Positions 35,496 to 45,568 are shown, counted from the first letter of the stretch. The stretch is DNA of 64,000 nucleotides from Pseudomonas sp. RIT-PI-r (GCF_001297015.1 NZ_LIGE01000025.1:310001-374000); one strand, 5' to 3'. Numbers and translations: made by a program. Notes: generated by a model not told the origin, from the letters alone.

Positions 35496-38400
35496 GGGAT
35501 GCTTCTCCAATGACAGCTCGAGGAATTGAGTGGCGGTGCACTAGGCTAAAGACTGCTGGAACGAAGAGTAGGGTCGCCGTAGTGGCGAGGATCAGGCCAC
35601 CGATGACAGCGCGGCCCAATGGAGCGTTCTGCTCTTGCGACAATGCCAGTGGCAGCATGCCGATAATCATCGCCAATGCAGTCATGCATACCGGCCGAAA
35701 GCGAGTGCAGCCGGCTTCAAGTGCAGCTTTCAGAGCATCGCCGTGTACTGCCAGACGTTCCCTGCAAAAGCTCACCACCAGAATAGAGTTTGCAGTCGCG
35801 ACACCCATGCACAGAATCGCCCCGGTCAATGCTGGAACTGACAATGTCGTATGACTAAGGAACAGCATCCACACAATTCCGGCCAACGCTGCTGGTAGGG
35901 CAGTGATGATCACGAACGGATCGACCCAGGACTGGAAGTTGACAACGATCAGCAAGTAAATCAACACAACAGCCCCGACCAGCCCCAGGCTCAAGCCGCT
36001 GAATGCCTCGTGCAACGCATCGATTTGCCCATGCAGGCTGTAAGACGTGCCTTTTGGACGAATGTTAGCGGCATCATCGAGCACCTTTTGAATGTCACTG
36101 GCGACGCTGCCCAAATCACGTCCTTGCACGCTGGCATAGATGTCCAGCGTCGGCATGATGTTGTAATGGCTGATGACGGCGGCGCTGTTGACGCGTTTGA
36201 TGGTCGCCAGGCCGCCGAGGATTGCTGTTTGACCATTGCTTCCGGTAATCGGCAGTGCTTCTAGGTTCGGCAGGTTATCAAGGCGATATTGAGGCGTGGC
36301 GGCGACTACGGCGTATGAAACGCCGCTCTTCGGGTTCAGCCAGTATGTTGGCGCCACTTGCGAAGTCCCGGCCAGAGACGCGCCAAGACTCGTAGTCACA
36401 TCGTGCTCGGTAATGCCTAGTTGCTTGGCCCGCAACCGATCAACATCTACCTGTAAGGACGGATAACCGGTGGACTGCTGAATTCGTAGGTCAGCAATGC
36501 CGGGGACGTGGGCTATACGTCGTTGAAGCTCCAGTGCAAAAGCTCGGTTGGCGGCGCCATCTGGACCGGAGATCTTCACGTCAAGCGGTGCGGGCGCTCC
36601 GAAGTTAAGGATCTGACTGCTGATGTCCGCGGGCATAAATGCGAACTCACTCCCGGGAAAACTCTTGGGAAGCACTTCACGCAGGCGTTTGACATAGTCA
36701 GCCGTCGGCGTATGGCCTGGCTTGAGCGATATCTGAATATCACCGTCCTGCGGCCCGGTGGTGCCGCTACTGCTATAGGCCATGTCGATGCCGCTTAGCG
36801 GAATGCCGATGTTGTCGATGATCGTATCGAGCTGTTCCTCCGGGATAATTTCGCGAATCCTTTTTTCGACGCGATCAAAAGCCGCCGCACTTTCTTCAAT
36901 ACGCGTACCTAGAGGCAGGCGTACATGGAGTGCCAGAGCTCCCGCATCAGTGGCCGGGAAAAAGTCTTCGCCCAAGGTTGGCTGTAAGAGGAAACTGGCT
37001 AATACGCACGCGAGGAAACCAGCTAAAAAAGTCTTGCGATTAGCCAGCGCCAGCATCAGCAGGCGTTGGTACGCATCACGAACCACCGAGAAACCGTGCT
37101 CAAAATGTTGCTGAAAGTACAGTGCTCCACGCAGCAAAGTATTGCGTTGGCGTTCATGACGATCACCTTCGTGGTGATTGAGAAAGATGTCATCTGGATG
37201 GGCGCCCGCGCCTTGCTCCAGCGTATGTGGTTTGAGCAGGAACATTGCCAAGGTCGGAACCAGCGTTCGTGAGAGCAGGAAAGAACTCGCCATCGCGAAG
37301 ATGACCGCCAGAGCCATTGGCCGAAACAGGAAGCCTGCAATGCCCTGCAGGAGGAACATTGGAACGAATACAATACAAATACACAGCAGCGAGACGAAAG
37401 CAGGCCCGACGATTTGCTTTGCTCCGTCGAGGATCGCCTTTCTCACCGACTTGCCTTGTTCCAGGTGCCAGTTGATGTTCTCAATGGTAACGGTGGCGTC
37501 ATCCACCAAGATCCCGACTGCAAGGGCCAATCCACCGAGCGTCATGACATTAAGGGTTTGCCCGGTGACTGCCAGTAGAGCAATGGCTGATAACACCGCC
37601 AGTGGAATGGAGGCGGCGATAATCAGGGTGGAGCGCCAACTGCCAAGAAACAGCAGGATCATCACGCTGGTCAGTAAGGCAGCAATAATTCCTTCGCGAG
37701 CCACGCTGCTGATTGAGTCCTTGACGAAGGCCGAGGCGTCGCCCAACAGTGAAGTTTTCAACGCAGGGGGCAGGGTTTCGTTGATCAGAGGTAGCATGCT
37801 ACGGATATCGTCGACGATCGATAGTGTTGAGGTGTTGCCATTCTTAAGGGCCGGCATCAGAACCGCCCGGCGACCGTCGACGCGTACGATATTCGTCTGC
37901 GGAGGTGAACCGTCCCGCACATGTGCAACCTGGCCGATGGTGATCAACGCACCATTGACAGCTTTAATGGGCAAGTCATTGAGTGCATCGATGGATTGCG
38001 GGCTGTTGTTGAGCAGCACGGTGTATTCGGTGCCACCCATCTTTTCCGTGCCCACTGGAATGATCTGATTTTGTGCAGCCAGCGCATTGCCCACGTCCTG
38101 AGCCGATAAACCTTTCGCAGCCAGCGCTTGTGGATCCAGATCAAGCGTAATTTGGCGTTGTTTTCCGCCCATTGGAGTAGGCAATGCAATGCCGGGAACC
38201 GAAGTCAGCGGGAGGCGAACGCTGTTTTGAACCAGATCGCGAATGTGTGCTTCCGACAACGTCCGGCTTGAAAATGCCATTTGCAGGATCGGTACTGTTG
38301 ACGCGCTGTAGTTGAGGATCAACGGTGGAGTGATGCCCGCTGGCATCTGCTTGAGTACCGTCTGCGAAACTGCGGTGACTTGCGCGTTGGCAGTGCGAAT

Positions 38401-38706
38401 ATCTACCCCAGGCTGGAAGAAAATCTTAACTATTCCCATGCCAGGCAGCGATTGCGACTCGATATGCTCAATATCGTTAACGGTGGTGCTCAACGAGCGT
38501 TCGTAGGTGTAGATGACTCGACCGGCCATCGCATCCGGTGAGAGTCCGTTGTATTGCCAGACCACCGCCACCACCGGGATGCCTATATTGGGAAAAACGT
38601 CAGTGGGCGTGCGCATGGCGGCCAGTGGGCCGATGATACAAATGACAATTGCCACCACGATAAACGTGTATGGCTTGAGCAGTGCGGTCTTTACCAGCCC
38701 TAGCAT
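35485..38706 (-). CDS. RND efflux inner-membrane transporter
   Basis: A 1073-residue RND (AcrB/HAE1-like) proton antiporter with 12 expected membrane helices and two large periplasmic loops. The proton-relay aspartate pair is in AVGILVDDATVTIENINW. A long hydrophilic cytoplasmic insert rich in His and Asp (around HHEGDRHERQRN) follows the first half. GGAGG precedes the ATG. The permease is first in the operon, before adaptor and channel, which is a less usual order. The extruded compounds cannot be told from sequence; multidrug rather than metal export is more likely since no metal-site methionine cluster was noticed. Confidence 0.92.
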   Translation of the reverse strand: MLGLVKTALLKPYTFIVVAIVICIIGPLAAMRTPTDVFPNIGIPVVAVVWQYNGLSPDAMAGRVIYTYERSLSTTVNDIEHIESQSLPGMGIVKIFFQPGVDIRTANAQVTAVSQTVLKQMPAGITPPLILNYSASTVPILQMAFSSRTLSEAHIRDLVQNSVRLPLTSVPGIALPTPMGGKQRQITLDLDPQALAAKGLSAQDVGNALAAQNQIIPVGTEKMGGTEYTVLLNNSPQSIDALNDLPIKAVNGALITIGQVAHVRDGSPPQTNIVRVDGRRAVLMPALKNGNTSTLSIVDDIRSMLPLINETLPPALKTSLLGDASAFVKDSISSVAREGIIAALLTSVMILLFLGSWRSTLIIAASIPLAVLSAIALLAVTGQTLNVMTLGGLALAVGILVDDATVTIENINWHLEQGKSVRKAILDGAKQIVGPAFVSLLCICIVFVPMFLLQGIAGFLFRPMALAVIFAMASSFLLSRTLVPTLAMFLLKPHTLEQGAGAHPDDIFLNHHEGDRHERQRNTLLRGALYFQQHFEHGFSVVRDAYQRLLMLALANRKTFLAGFLACVLASFLLQPTLGEDFFPATDAGALALHVRLPLGTRIEESAAAFDRVEKRIREIIPEEQLDTIIDNIGIPLSGIDMAYSSSGTTGPQDGDIQISLKPGHTPTADYVKRLREVLPKSFPGSEFAFMPADISSQILNFGAPAPLDVKISGPDGAANRAFALELQRRIAHVPGIADLRIQQSTGYPSLQVDVDRLRAKQLGITEHDVTTSLGASLAGTSQVAPTYWLNPKSGVSYAVVAATPQYRLDNLPNLEALPITGSNGQTAILGGLATIKRVNSAAVISHYNIMPTLDIYASVQGRDLGSVASDIQKVLDDAANIRPKGTSYSLHGQIDALHEAFSGLSLGLVGAVVLIYLLIVVNFQSWVDPFVIITALPAALAGIVWMLFLSHTTLSVPALTGAILCMGVATANSILVVSFCRERLAVHGDALKAALEAGCTRFRPVCMTALAMIIGMLPLALSQEQNAPLGRAVIGGLILATTATLLFVPAVFSLVHRHSIPRAVIGEASHVV

Positions 38707-38911
38707 GCCAGGAACCTCCAGTGTGGAATGCTGATAGTTTCGCTGTCATGACTTAAATTTTGGCTTGCAGGGAAATGAACTTAAATTTAGTGATTCGTTT
38801 AACTAAGTTTCACGGGGTTTCATTTGTCTGCGAATAGGTGCCTCGACAAGCTTATGCCCACCGGAAGTCCGGCTAACCGGGAATATTTTCCACTGTCGAG
38901 GTATGTACTGC

Positions 38912-39322
38912 ATGTCATTCAATTCGCGTTTGCTGATCCCAATATTGACTCTGGCGGCGTTGCTCAGTGGCTGCGCCGGCCCCATGCCAAAGGCTGATCC
39001 GAGCAAGGCCTGGGTCTCCTTCAGAGAAGAGTCCCAAGGCTCCCTGCTGGCGGAAAAGCTCGATGGTCAACGCCTTAACGACGGCCGTTTTTTTGAAGTC
39101 CCTCCAGGGGCACACAGATTGGATGTAGCGCTGTTCACCAACGGGCCCGGCGATATCAATGAAGAGCAATGCTCGGCTCGAATAGACTTCGCAAACTTCC
39201 AGGCCGGAAAACACTACCGACTGGTGGAAAGCAACTTGGGTGAGGATTATCGGGCGAGGTTGTATGACGCAGCCGGACACCAGTTAGGCAAAACGCAAGA
39301 GTTCAACTGCCAGCCTGGGTGA
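38912..39322 (+). CDS. Small lipoprotein, PA0061-like unknown
   Basis: A 136-residue protein with a clear lipoprotein signal, ILTLAALLSGC followed by AGPMPKAD. The mature part is beta-rich, with WVSFREESQG, EVPPGAHRLDVALF and GKHYRLVESN, resembling small periplasmic lipoproteins of unknown function in pseudomonads. GAGG is better placed for the ATG at 38912 than for the one at 38903. It is divergent from the RND operon and ends at a good terminator. It may sit in the outer membrane facing the periplasm. Confidence 0.75.
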   Translation: MSFNSRLLIPILTLAALLSGCAGPMPKADPSKAWVSFREESQGSLLAEKLDGQRLNDGRFFEVPPGAHRLDVALFTNGPGDINEEQCSARIDFANFQAGKHYRLVESNLGEDYRARLYDAAGHQLGKTQEFNCQPG

Positions 39323-39344
39323 GGCCATCGATTATCGTTGACAG

Positions 39345-39372
39345 GCCCATGAGCCTTGCTCATGGGCTTTTT
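39345..39372. terminator. Rho-independent terminator after the lipoprotein gene
   Basis: GCCCATGAGC (39345-39354) and GCTCATGGGC (39358-39367) form a perfect ten-base stem with a three-base loop, followed by five T. It lies 23 bases after the lipoprotein stop and before the convergent kinase gene. Confidence 0.85.
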
Positions 39373-39409
39373 GAAGTAGGTGGGACGCATCACGCAAGAC
39401 GATGCTGAG

Positions 39410-40801
39410 CTACATCAACACGCCCATATGTCGGCACTCCAGCTTCATGTTGGCACCACCGGAGGGACTGGTGCCGATCTGTATTGTGAACCCGTGCAGG
39501 TCAACGATGGCAGCGACGATGGATAAGCCCAACCCGAAACCAGCTTGCTCCTGAGTCGCCTCGCAACGGTAAAACCGTCGAAATACTTTTTCTCGATCGG
39601 TTTCTGATATGCCGGGGCCATCGTCCTGCACTTCGATGACTGTGTTAACGCCATCAAATCTCGCAACAAGTGATACCGTACCTCCGCTTGGAGTGAATTT
39701 CAGGGCGTTGCTCAATAGATTGGCCAAGGCTTCAAAGAGCAGGGCACGATCCCCGATGATGGGGGGTAGCTCTGTATCCATTTTCATATTCAGTGTCAGG
39801 AGATTTTCCTCAGCCATCGGCAAATAGAACTCATGCAGTTCGTGCAACAAATGTTGGGTATGTAACTCAACAAAATCGGCGCGGCGGTTACGATCTTCCA
39901 GTTCGGAAATCTGTAGGAGAGCTCGAAAGCGTGCCATCAACATATCCGCCTCGCCGATAACCTTAGCCATCTGCATCGCAATCGTCGAACCCTCCATCGA
40001 CTGCTGTTGGAGACGATAAAGTTGGGCTCGCAGTCGGGTAAGCGGGGTTCGCAAATCGTGGGCAATGCTGTCACAGGCACCTTTTACCTCGTGCATGAGT
40101 TTTTCGATTCGGTCGAGCATGGTGTTGACAATCACCGCAAGCATGTCCAGTTCATCACGTCGGTTTGACACGGGCAGGCGTCGGGTCATTTCGCCGGCGG
40201 CAATGGCTTCCACGCTGGTCTGAATGTGATGGATCCGTCGCAAGGGACGCCTTCGTAGCAGGCACCAACCTGCTGCTCCGGGAATAATGGTCAAGGAAAT
40301 TGCCCAGAGTAATGCGTGCCAGATTATCGTGTTGACCGCGAACAGCGATCCGTTATCGCGCACCAACACTAGCAAGCGCCCGGCATCGGTCTGCATGGCC
40401 ACCGCATCGCAACTACCGTGAGGCAAATCCGGATTATCGGACTGAGTACAGTTGGTCAGTTGGTGGATCTGACCGTCCATGGGCAGGTCCAGCGGGACAC
40501 TGTTAATGGATCCCATCAGTGGCTTTTTATCTGCGTCGAACAGCCCATAGGCATCTACTGTCCGCACATCAAAAGTCATGCTGGTCGCCAAAGCCTCCTC
40601 CAGTTGTTCACCATGAAAACGCGCGAACAAATGCTGCCGTTGCATCAGCGACTGGCGCGACAGTGTGCTCAAGTAATCGGTGACCTCCCAATACAACACG
40701 CCCATCAGAATTGCACTCCATGCAACGAATAGAAAACTGTAAAGCGCCAACAAGCGACTGCTTGAAGAGCGCCAATCCTTAGAGGGGGGCAGCAATGACA
40801 T
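39410..40801 (-). CDS. Two-component sensor histidine kinase
   Basis: A 463-residue membrane sensor kinase. It has helix 1 at about residues 17-40, a periplasmic domain, helix 2 at about 158-182, then HAMP. The phosphoacceptor His248 is in DSIAHDLRTPLTRLRAQ. The ATP-binding domain has the N box ANLLSNALKFTPSGG and the G box DDGPGISETDREKVFRRFYR with FGLGLSIVAAI. It overlaps the response-regulator stop by 23 bases and is translated with it. Both lie beside the RND operon, which they may control, though this is inferred from position. Confidence 0.92.
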   Translation of the reverse strand: MSLLPPSKDWRSSSSRLLALYSFLFVAWSAILMGVLYWEVTDYLSTLSRQSLMQRQHLFARFHGEQLEEALATSMTFDVRTVDAYGLFDADKKPLMGSINSVPLDLPMDGQIHQLTNCTQSDNPDLPHGSCDAVAMQTDAGRLLVLVRDNGSLFAVNTIIWHALLWAISLTIIPGAAGWCLLRRRPLRRIHHIQTSVEAIAAGEMTRRLPVSNRRDELDMLAVIVNTMLDRIEKLMHEVKGACDSIAHDLRTPLTRLRAQLYRLQQQSMEGSTIAMQMAKVIGEADMLMARFRALLQISELEDRNRRADFVELHTQHLLHELHEFYLPMAEENLLTLNMKMDTELPPIIGDRALLFEALANLLSNALKFTPSGGTVSLVARFDGVNTVIEVQDDGPGISETDREKVFRRFYRCEATQEQAGFGLGLSIVAAIVDLHGFTIQIGTSPSGGANMKLECRHMGVLM

Positions 40802-41462
40802 AGCCTGATCCTCTGACGGTCCTGATCAAGGCTGGAAGGCCGGGCGCATCGACTTTTTTGCGCAGGCGCCCGATATGTACATCGATCAGGTTGGTGCCTG
40901 GGTCGAAGTGATAACCCCAGACCTCTTCGAAAATCATTATGCGGGTTAGGATCTGCCCGCTATTACGCATCAGGAATTCCAGCAGCTTGTACTCAGTAGG
41001 CAGCAGATTGAGCGGGTGATCAGCGCGTCGGGCTTCGCGCGAGATCAGATTCAATTCCAGGTCTGCCAATTGCAATACGGTCTGTGCTGGGTGGCCTGGA
41101 TTGCTGCGGCGTAGCAGTACCTCAACACGGGCGGCCATCTCGTCGGACGCGAAGGGTTTTGACATATAGTCGTCTCCACCTGCGCGTAGCCCTCGCACCC
41201 GTTCGTCAACATCGGAGAGGGCGCTGATCATCAGAATAGGCGTCGAAATACCCAGCGCGCGCAAGGTGGTGACAATGGTGAGTCCGTTCACTTCTGGCAG
41301 CATGCGATCGACCGTAATCAAGTCGTAATCACCGCTCACTGCACGCACCAGACCCTCTCGGCCGTTGTTCACCCAATCAACCTCGAGGCCGTGGTCCCTC
41401 AGTTCGGCAACGATTTCTTCGGCGGTAACCGCATCATCTTCAATGGTTAAAATACGGGTCAT
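40779..41462 (-). CDS. OmpR/PhoB-family response regulator
   Basis: A 227-residue regulator with a receiver domain (acidic Glu8-Asp9-Asp10, phosphoacceptor Asp52 in LITVDRMLPEVNG, Lys in MSKPFASDE) and a C-terminal winged-helix DNA-binding domain (LLPTEYKLLEFLMRNSGQILTR and VDVHIGRLRKKVDAPG-like end). It is the first gene of the two-component unit. The partner kinase is at 39410-40801. Confidence 0.93.
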   Translation of the reverse strand: MTRILTIEDDAVTAEEIVAELRDHGLEVDWVNNGREGLVRAVSGDYDLITVDRMLPEVNGLTIVTTLRALGISTPILMISALSDVDERVRGLRAGGDDYMSKPFASDEMAARVEVLLRRSNPGHPAQTVLQLADLELNLISREARRADHPLNLLPTEYKLLEFLMRNSGQILTRIMIFEEVWGYHFDPGTNLIDVHIGRLRKKVDAPGLPALIRTVRGSGYVIAAPL

Positions 41463-41779
41463 ACAGAGTCCTTGGTAGGCAAACGCGCGCAGTTTGCCTT
41501 CAGGTAAATGTCTGTTCTTTAACTAATTTTTTAGATAGACATGCAGACGGCTATTGGCAGGGGTCATCCACAATGGTGTGCCAACGTGCGCTGTAACACC
41601 GCTTGTTGCTGTTTGGTCGAACCCTACGACATGTGCTGATCAGGAATTTCGGCCAGTTAAAATGAGGAAAAGAGCCAAAAATAAGGGGATGAATGAATTT
41701 TAATGTTACAAAATTGTACGTCGCTACCATGAAGTGCAATATTATGGCGCCTCACGTTCTCCTGCTCTATGAGGTACCC
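41463..41779. other. Intergenic region upstream of the dehydrogenase operon
   Basis: A 317-base divergent gap holding the promoters of the response regulator and of the dehydrogenase operon. It is AT-rich from 41690 (TTTTAATGTTACAAAATTG). I see no clear operator, terminator or small gene. Confidence 0.4.
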
Positions 41780-42532
41780 ATGTCTGACGATCGTTTTCAG
41801 ATCAGCCGCAGGCAGCTATTAGGCGCTGGTGCGCTGATCGCAGTCAGCTCCTCGTTTGCCAATGCGGCAACGATTCTTGGCGGAAGTCCGCTACCGTGGG
41901 CACCCGATGCTGCTGCCCCTCCTAAGAACATTGACCCGCACAATTGGACGTTTTTTTCCGAGCGTGAGCGTGTCCAAGTTGAAGCGCTCGTCGAGACCTT
42001 GATTCCAGCCGATCAATTGAGCCCAAGCGGTAAAGACGCGGGCTGCGCGGTGTATATCGACAGGCAGATGTCTGGCCCTCAAGGGCAGGGGGCACGCCTT
42101 TATCTGCAAGGACCGTTTGCGAAAGGATTACCAACGCAAGGTCCGCAATCAGCAATGACTCCGGCAGAACAAATGCGCGTCGGGTTGGCTGCGCTGGAAT
42201 GGCACTGCGTGTCGGCATTTTCCGGCAGACGCTTTGCTGAGCTTTCGGTTGAAGAGCGCGAGTCTGTCCTGCATGGACTGGAGGACGGACACATTGATCT
42301 GCCCAATGACGTCGATGGAAAGGCTTTTTTCGACGTATTTCTTTCGAGGACGATGGAAGGCTTCTTCGCTGATCCGATCTACGGCGGAAACCGCGACATG
42401 GTGAGCTGGACGATGCTCGGCTATCCGGGCGCACGTTATGACTATCTGGATTGGATTGATCGCCACAACGAAACCTACCCCCATCCTCCTGTAAGCATCT
42501 CCGGTCGCCCTGACTGGAAGGTTAAAGCCTGA
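41780..42532 (+). CDS. Gluconate 2-dehydrogenase-type small (gamma) subunit, Tat-exported
   Basis: A 250-residue protein of the gluconate 2-dehydrogenase subunit 3 family. The twin-arginine signal is SRRQLLGAGALIAVSSSFANA. The mature domain has VQVEALVETLIPADQLSPSGKDAG and the family end FFADPIYGGNRDMVSWTMLGYPGARYDY. In the known complex this subunit carries the flavoprotein, which has no signal of its own, through the Tat pathway. GAGGTACCC sets the ATG at 41780; an upstream in-frame extension would hide the signal. It is the first gene of a three-gene operon. Confidence 0.9.
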   Translation: MSDDRFQISRRQLLGAGALIAVSSSFANAATILGGSPLPWAPDAAAPPKNIDPHNWTFFSERERVQVEALVETLIPADQLSPSGKDAGCAVYIDRQMSGPQGQGARLYLQGPFAKGLPTQGPQSAMTPAEQMRVGLAALEWHCVSAFSGRRFAELSVEERESVLHGLEDGHIDLPNDVDGKAFFDVFLSRTMEGFFADPIYGGNRDMVSWTMLGYPGARYDYLDWIDRHNETYPHPPVSISGRPDWKVKA

Positions 42533-42534
42533 TC

Positions 42535-44301
42535 ATGATCAAAAAACTACCAAAAAAAGATGTGGCTATCGTTGGGCTGGGCTGGTGCGGTTCGATCATG
42601 GCGATCGAAATGGCGGAGGCGGGCTTGGACGTCATTGCATTTGAACGGGGCCCTTGGCGCGATACAGCGACCGACTTCAACGTCGGTTATGTTCAGGATG
42701 AACTGCGTTATGTGATCCAGCAGGAGCTGATGATCACGGCGGCCGAAGACACTTATACGTTTCGAAATGCAGCGCACCAGACAGCGTTGCCAATTCGTGA
42801 GTACGGTTCCTTTTTGCTGGGAACCGGAGTCGGAGGATCAGGTGCGCATTGGAGTGGCTTGACCTGGCGCTACAACCCTACTGACTTCCAGTTGCGCAGC
42901 CATCTGACAGAGCGCTACGGCGCACACTCGATACCAAAAGACTTGCTCATTCGTGATTGGGGGGTGACGTATAGCGAACTTGAGCCGTACTACGACAAGT
43001 TCGAAAAAATGGCCGGTATTGGCGGCAAAGCTGGCATTTTGAACGGCGTTTATCAGGAAGGGGGCAATCCATTTGAAGGCAACCGCTCCAGCGAGTTTCC
43101 GCTGCCACCGATGCCGATGACCTATGCGCCCACCTTGTTTGCTGAAGCCGCAAAAAACCTGGGCATGCGCCCCTTTCCGACACCTAGCGGTAATGCTTCT
43201 GCGGTTTACACCAATCCGTATGGCGTCACCATGGGGCCCTGCACCTATTGTGGTTACTGCTCACGCTGCGGCTGCGCGAACTACTCTAAGGCCACACCGC
43301 AAACCAACATCATTCCGGCGCTGATGCGTAAACCCAATTTTACCGCCCAAGTGCAGTCCGAGGTTTTGCGGGTTCAGATGGATGTTTCAGGCAAGCGCGC
43401 CACTGGCGTGATCTACGTCGATTCCACAGGCCAGCAGTACGAGCAACCGGCAGATCTGGTTATCTTGACCGCTTTCTCTGTACCTAATGTCCGTCTGCTG
43501 TTCGCTTCTGGGATTGGTCAAGCCTACGATCCGGTTACCGAGAAAGGACTGATCGGCAAAAACTATGCGTATCAGACCAACTCCAGCGTTCAACTGTTTT
43601 TCAATAACAAAAACTTTAACCCTTTCATTGCAGGCGGTGGTGTCGGCCAGGCTTGTGACGAATTTAACGGCGACAACTTTGACCACTCGGGCCTCGGTTT
43701 CTTTGGTGGCGCGTGCATCATGTCAAACGTGACCAGTGGCTGGCCCATCAGTAATCGCATGACACCGCCCGGCACTCCTCGCTGGGGCAAGAAGTGGAAG
43801 CAGGCGACCAAAGACAATTACCTCAGCACTACAGTGGTGCGCACCCAGGGCAGTTCCTATCCCACGCGCGCGAATTATTTGGGGGTCGATCCGACCTACA
43901 AGGATCGGCATGGTCGCAACATGATGCAATTGACATTCGACTTCCCTGAGAACGATTTAAGGATGTCAGCCTTCGTGACTGATAAGGCTGCCGAGGTAGC
44001 GCGCGCCATGGGCCCGAAACAGATCGTCGCTAAGGCGCCAAAAGGACCGTACAACATCGTACCGTTTCAAAGCACTCACAACACCGGCGGCGCAATCATG
44101 GGTGATAACCCGCGCGACAGTGTGGTGAACAAATACCTTCAATGCTGGGACGTACCTAACTTGTTTGTAATCGGCGGCTCGGCTTTTCCACAAAATGCCG
44201 GTTATAACCCGACCGCAACGGTGGGTGCTTTGGCTTATTGGGCGGCGAATGCCATTCGCAATCAGTACTTGAAAAACCCTGGCCCACTGGTGCAAGCATG
44301 A
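42535..44301 (+). CDS. GMC-type flavoprotein dehydrogenase, large subunit (gluconate 2-dehydrogenase-like)
   Basis: A 588-residue FAD protein of the glucose-methanol-choline family. The nucleotide site is VAIVGLGWCGSIMAIEMAEAG. GTGVGGSGAHWSGLTWR binds the flavin, and the catalytic His/Asn region is near FQSTHNTGGAIMGDN and GYNPTATVGALAYWA. A CTYCGYCSRCGC cysteine cluster near residues 240-252 is typical of membrane-bound sugar and sugar-acid dehydrogenases of this type and may hold an iron-sulfur centre. It should oxidise gluconate or a related sugar, sugar acid or polyol in the periplasm and pass electrons to the cytochrome subunit. The exact substrate is unknown. Confidence 0.9.
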   Translation: MIKKLPKKDVAIVGLGWCGSIMAIEMAEAGLDVIAFERGPWRDTATDFNVGYVQDELRYVIQQELMITAAEDTYTFRNAAHQTALPIREYGSFLLGTGVGGSGAHWSGLTWRYNPTDFQLRSHLTERYGAHSIPKDLLIRDWGVTYSELEPYYDKFEKMAGIGGKAGILNGVYQEGGNPFEGNRSSEFPLPPMPMTYAPTLFAEAAKNLGMRPFPTPSGNASAVYTNPYGVTMGPCTYCGYCSRCGCANYSKATPQTNIIPALMRKPNFTAQVQSEVLRVQMDVSGKRATGVIYVDSTGQQYEQPADLVILTAFSVPNVRLLFASGIGQAYDPVTEKGLIGKNYAYQTNSSVQLFFNNKNFNPFIAGGGVGQACDEFNGDNFDHSGLGFFGGACIMSNVTSGWPISNRMTPPGTPRWGKKWKQATKDNYLSTTVVRTQGSSYPTRANYLGVDPTYKDRHGRNMMQLTFDFPENDLRMSAFVTDKAAEVARAMGPKQIVAKAPKGPYNIVPFQSTHNTGGAIMGDNPRDSVVNKYLQCWDVPNLFVIGGSAFPQNAGYNPTATVGALAYWAANAIRNQYLKNPGPLVQA

Positions 44302-45521
44302 ATAAGGCAGCAGTGACAGCTATGTGTGGGGCGCTGATACTGTCGCCCCTGGCAGACGCGGCGAACACATTTTTCCCGGATATTGAAAAAGGGCGCTACC
44401 TGACAACCGTTGGAGACTGTGCTGCGTGTCATACAGTGGAAAACGGGCCGAGCATGGCGGGTGGGCGGGCTATCGAGACACCATTTGGCAAGCTGGTTGC
44501 GCCTAACTTGACGCCTGATCGTGAGACTGGCATTGGTGCCTGGACGGATGATCAATTTGTCCGGGCGCTTCAGCAAGGTATCGGTCATGAAGGCGAGTAT
44601 CTGTATGGCGCGTTTCCATACACGGCATACACCAAGGTAAAGCGTGACGATCTACTGGCCATCAGGGCGTATCTGGCTACGTTGCCAACCGTTCACAACA
44701 AGGTCGTCGCCAATCAGTTACCTTTCCCATTCAACATCAGAACAAGCCTTATGGGCTGGAACATGATGTTCTTCACTCTTGGAGAGTTTCAGCCTGATCC
44801 GGCCAAAACGAAAAAGTGGAACCGTGGCGCCTATCTTGCCGAAGGCTTGGCGCATTGCGGCACCTGCCATAACTCCAAGAATTTCCTCGGCGGCGACACC
44901 TCGGATGGTCATTTGAAAGGCTATACGCTGCAGGGGTGGGTAGCACCTGCGATCACGGGTGATGACTACCGTGGCATCGGTTTATGGAGTGAGGAGGAGA
45001 TCGCCGAATATCTGAAGACTGGTCGTAACCGCCATGCTGCAGCGTCCGGACCAATGGCGGAAGTGGTCACCAACTCCACGCAGTTTATGGAGAACACCGA
45101 TCTGCTCGCGATCGCGAATTACCTCAAGGATCAAAAATCAGATCTGCAACGGCCGCCGAAACTTGACGCCCAAGACCCTCGTATGGTCGCCGGTAAGGCA
45201 CTTTATACTGATAACTGTTCGGCGTGTCACATGAGTAACGGCGAGGGCGTGGCAAAGCTCTTTCCATCGCTGAAGAACTCGGGATCAGTATTGGCAGAGG
45301 ACCCGACTACGGTGATTCGTGTGATCTTGCAGGGAGCTCAGGCTGTTGCCACTGATGCTGCTCCGACAGGTCCGTCCATGCCGTCTTTCGGGTGGCGGCT
45401 GGATGATACTCAGGTCGCGGCATTGGCTACTTATCTGAGAAATACCTGGGGTAATGCTGCAGAAGAGGTCTCTACTGCGACTGTCAAAACTCAAAGGATG
45501 GATCTGGCTTCAAAACCCTAG
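44298..45521 (+). CDS. Triheme cytochrome c subunit of the dehydrogenase
   Basis: A 407-residue exported cytochrome with a short signal peptide ending ADAA and three haem sites, CAACH (residues 41-45), CGTCH (near 190) and CSACH (near 316). This is the usual arrangement of the membrane-associated cytochrome subunits of gluconate, alcohol and sorbitol dehydrogenases, which feed electrons to quinone. Its ATG overlaps the flavoprotein stop as ATGA. It completes the three-subunit complex. Confidence 0.92.
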   Translation: MNKAAVTAMCGALILSPLADAANTFFPDIEKGRYLTTVGDCAACHTVENGPSMAGGRAIETPFGKLVAPNLTPDRETGIGAWTDDQFVRALQQGIGHEGEYLYGAFPYTAYTKVKRDDLLAIRAYLATLPTVHNKVVANQLPFPFNIRTSLMGWNMMFFTLGEFQPDPAKTKKWNRGAYLAEGLAHCGTCHNSKNFLGGDTSDGHLKGYTLQGWVAPAITGDDYRGIGLWSEEEIAEYLKTGRNRHAAASGPMAEVVTNSTQFMENTDLLAIANYLKDQKSDLQRPPKLDAQDPRMVAGKALYTDNCSACHMSNGEGVAKLFPSLKNSGSVLAEDPTTVIRVILQGAQAVATDAAPTGPSMPSFGWRLDDTQVAALATYLRNTWGNAAEEVSTATVKTQRMDLASKP

Positions 45522-45535
45522 CGGAGTACGCGGAC

Positions 45536-45568
45536 AAGGCTGAGCATGAATGTGCAGTGCTCAGCCTT
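45536..45568. terminator. Hairpin between convergent cytochrome and lactonase genes
   Basis: AAGGCTGAGCA (45536-45546) and TGCTCAGCCTT (45558-45568) are exact complements around an 11-base loop. It sits 14 bases after the cytochrome stop and 10 before the lactonase stop, so it can act on both strands. There is no strong T run. Confidence 0.6.

Noticed and set aside
37178..38068. 296-residue ORF opposite the RND permease
   Set aside because: Antisense frame of a well-recognised gene; composition is an artefact of the permease codons.
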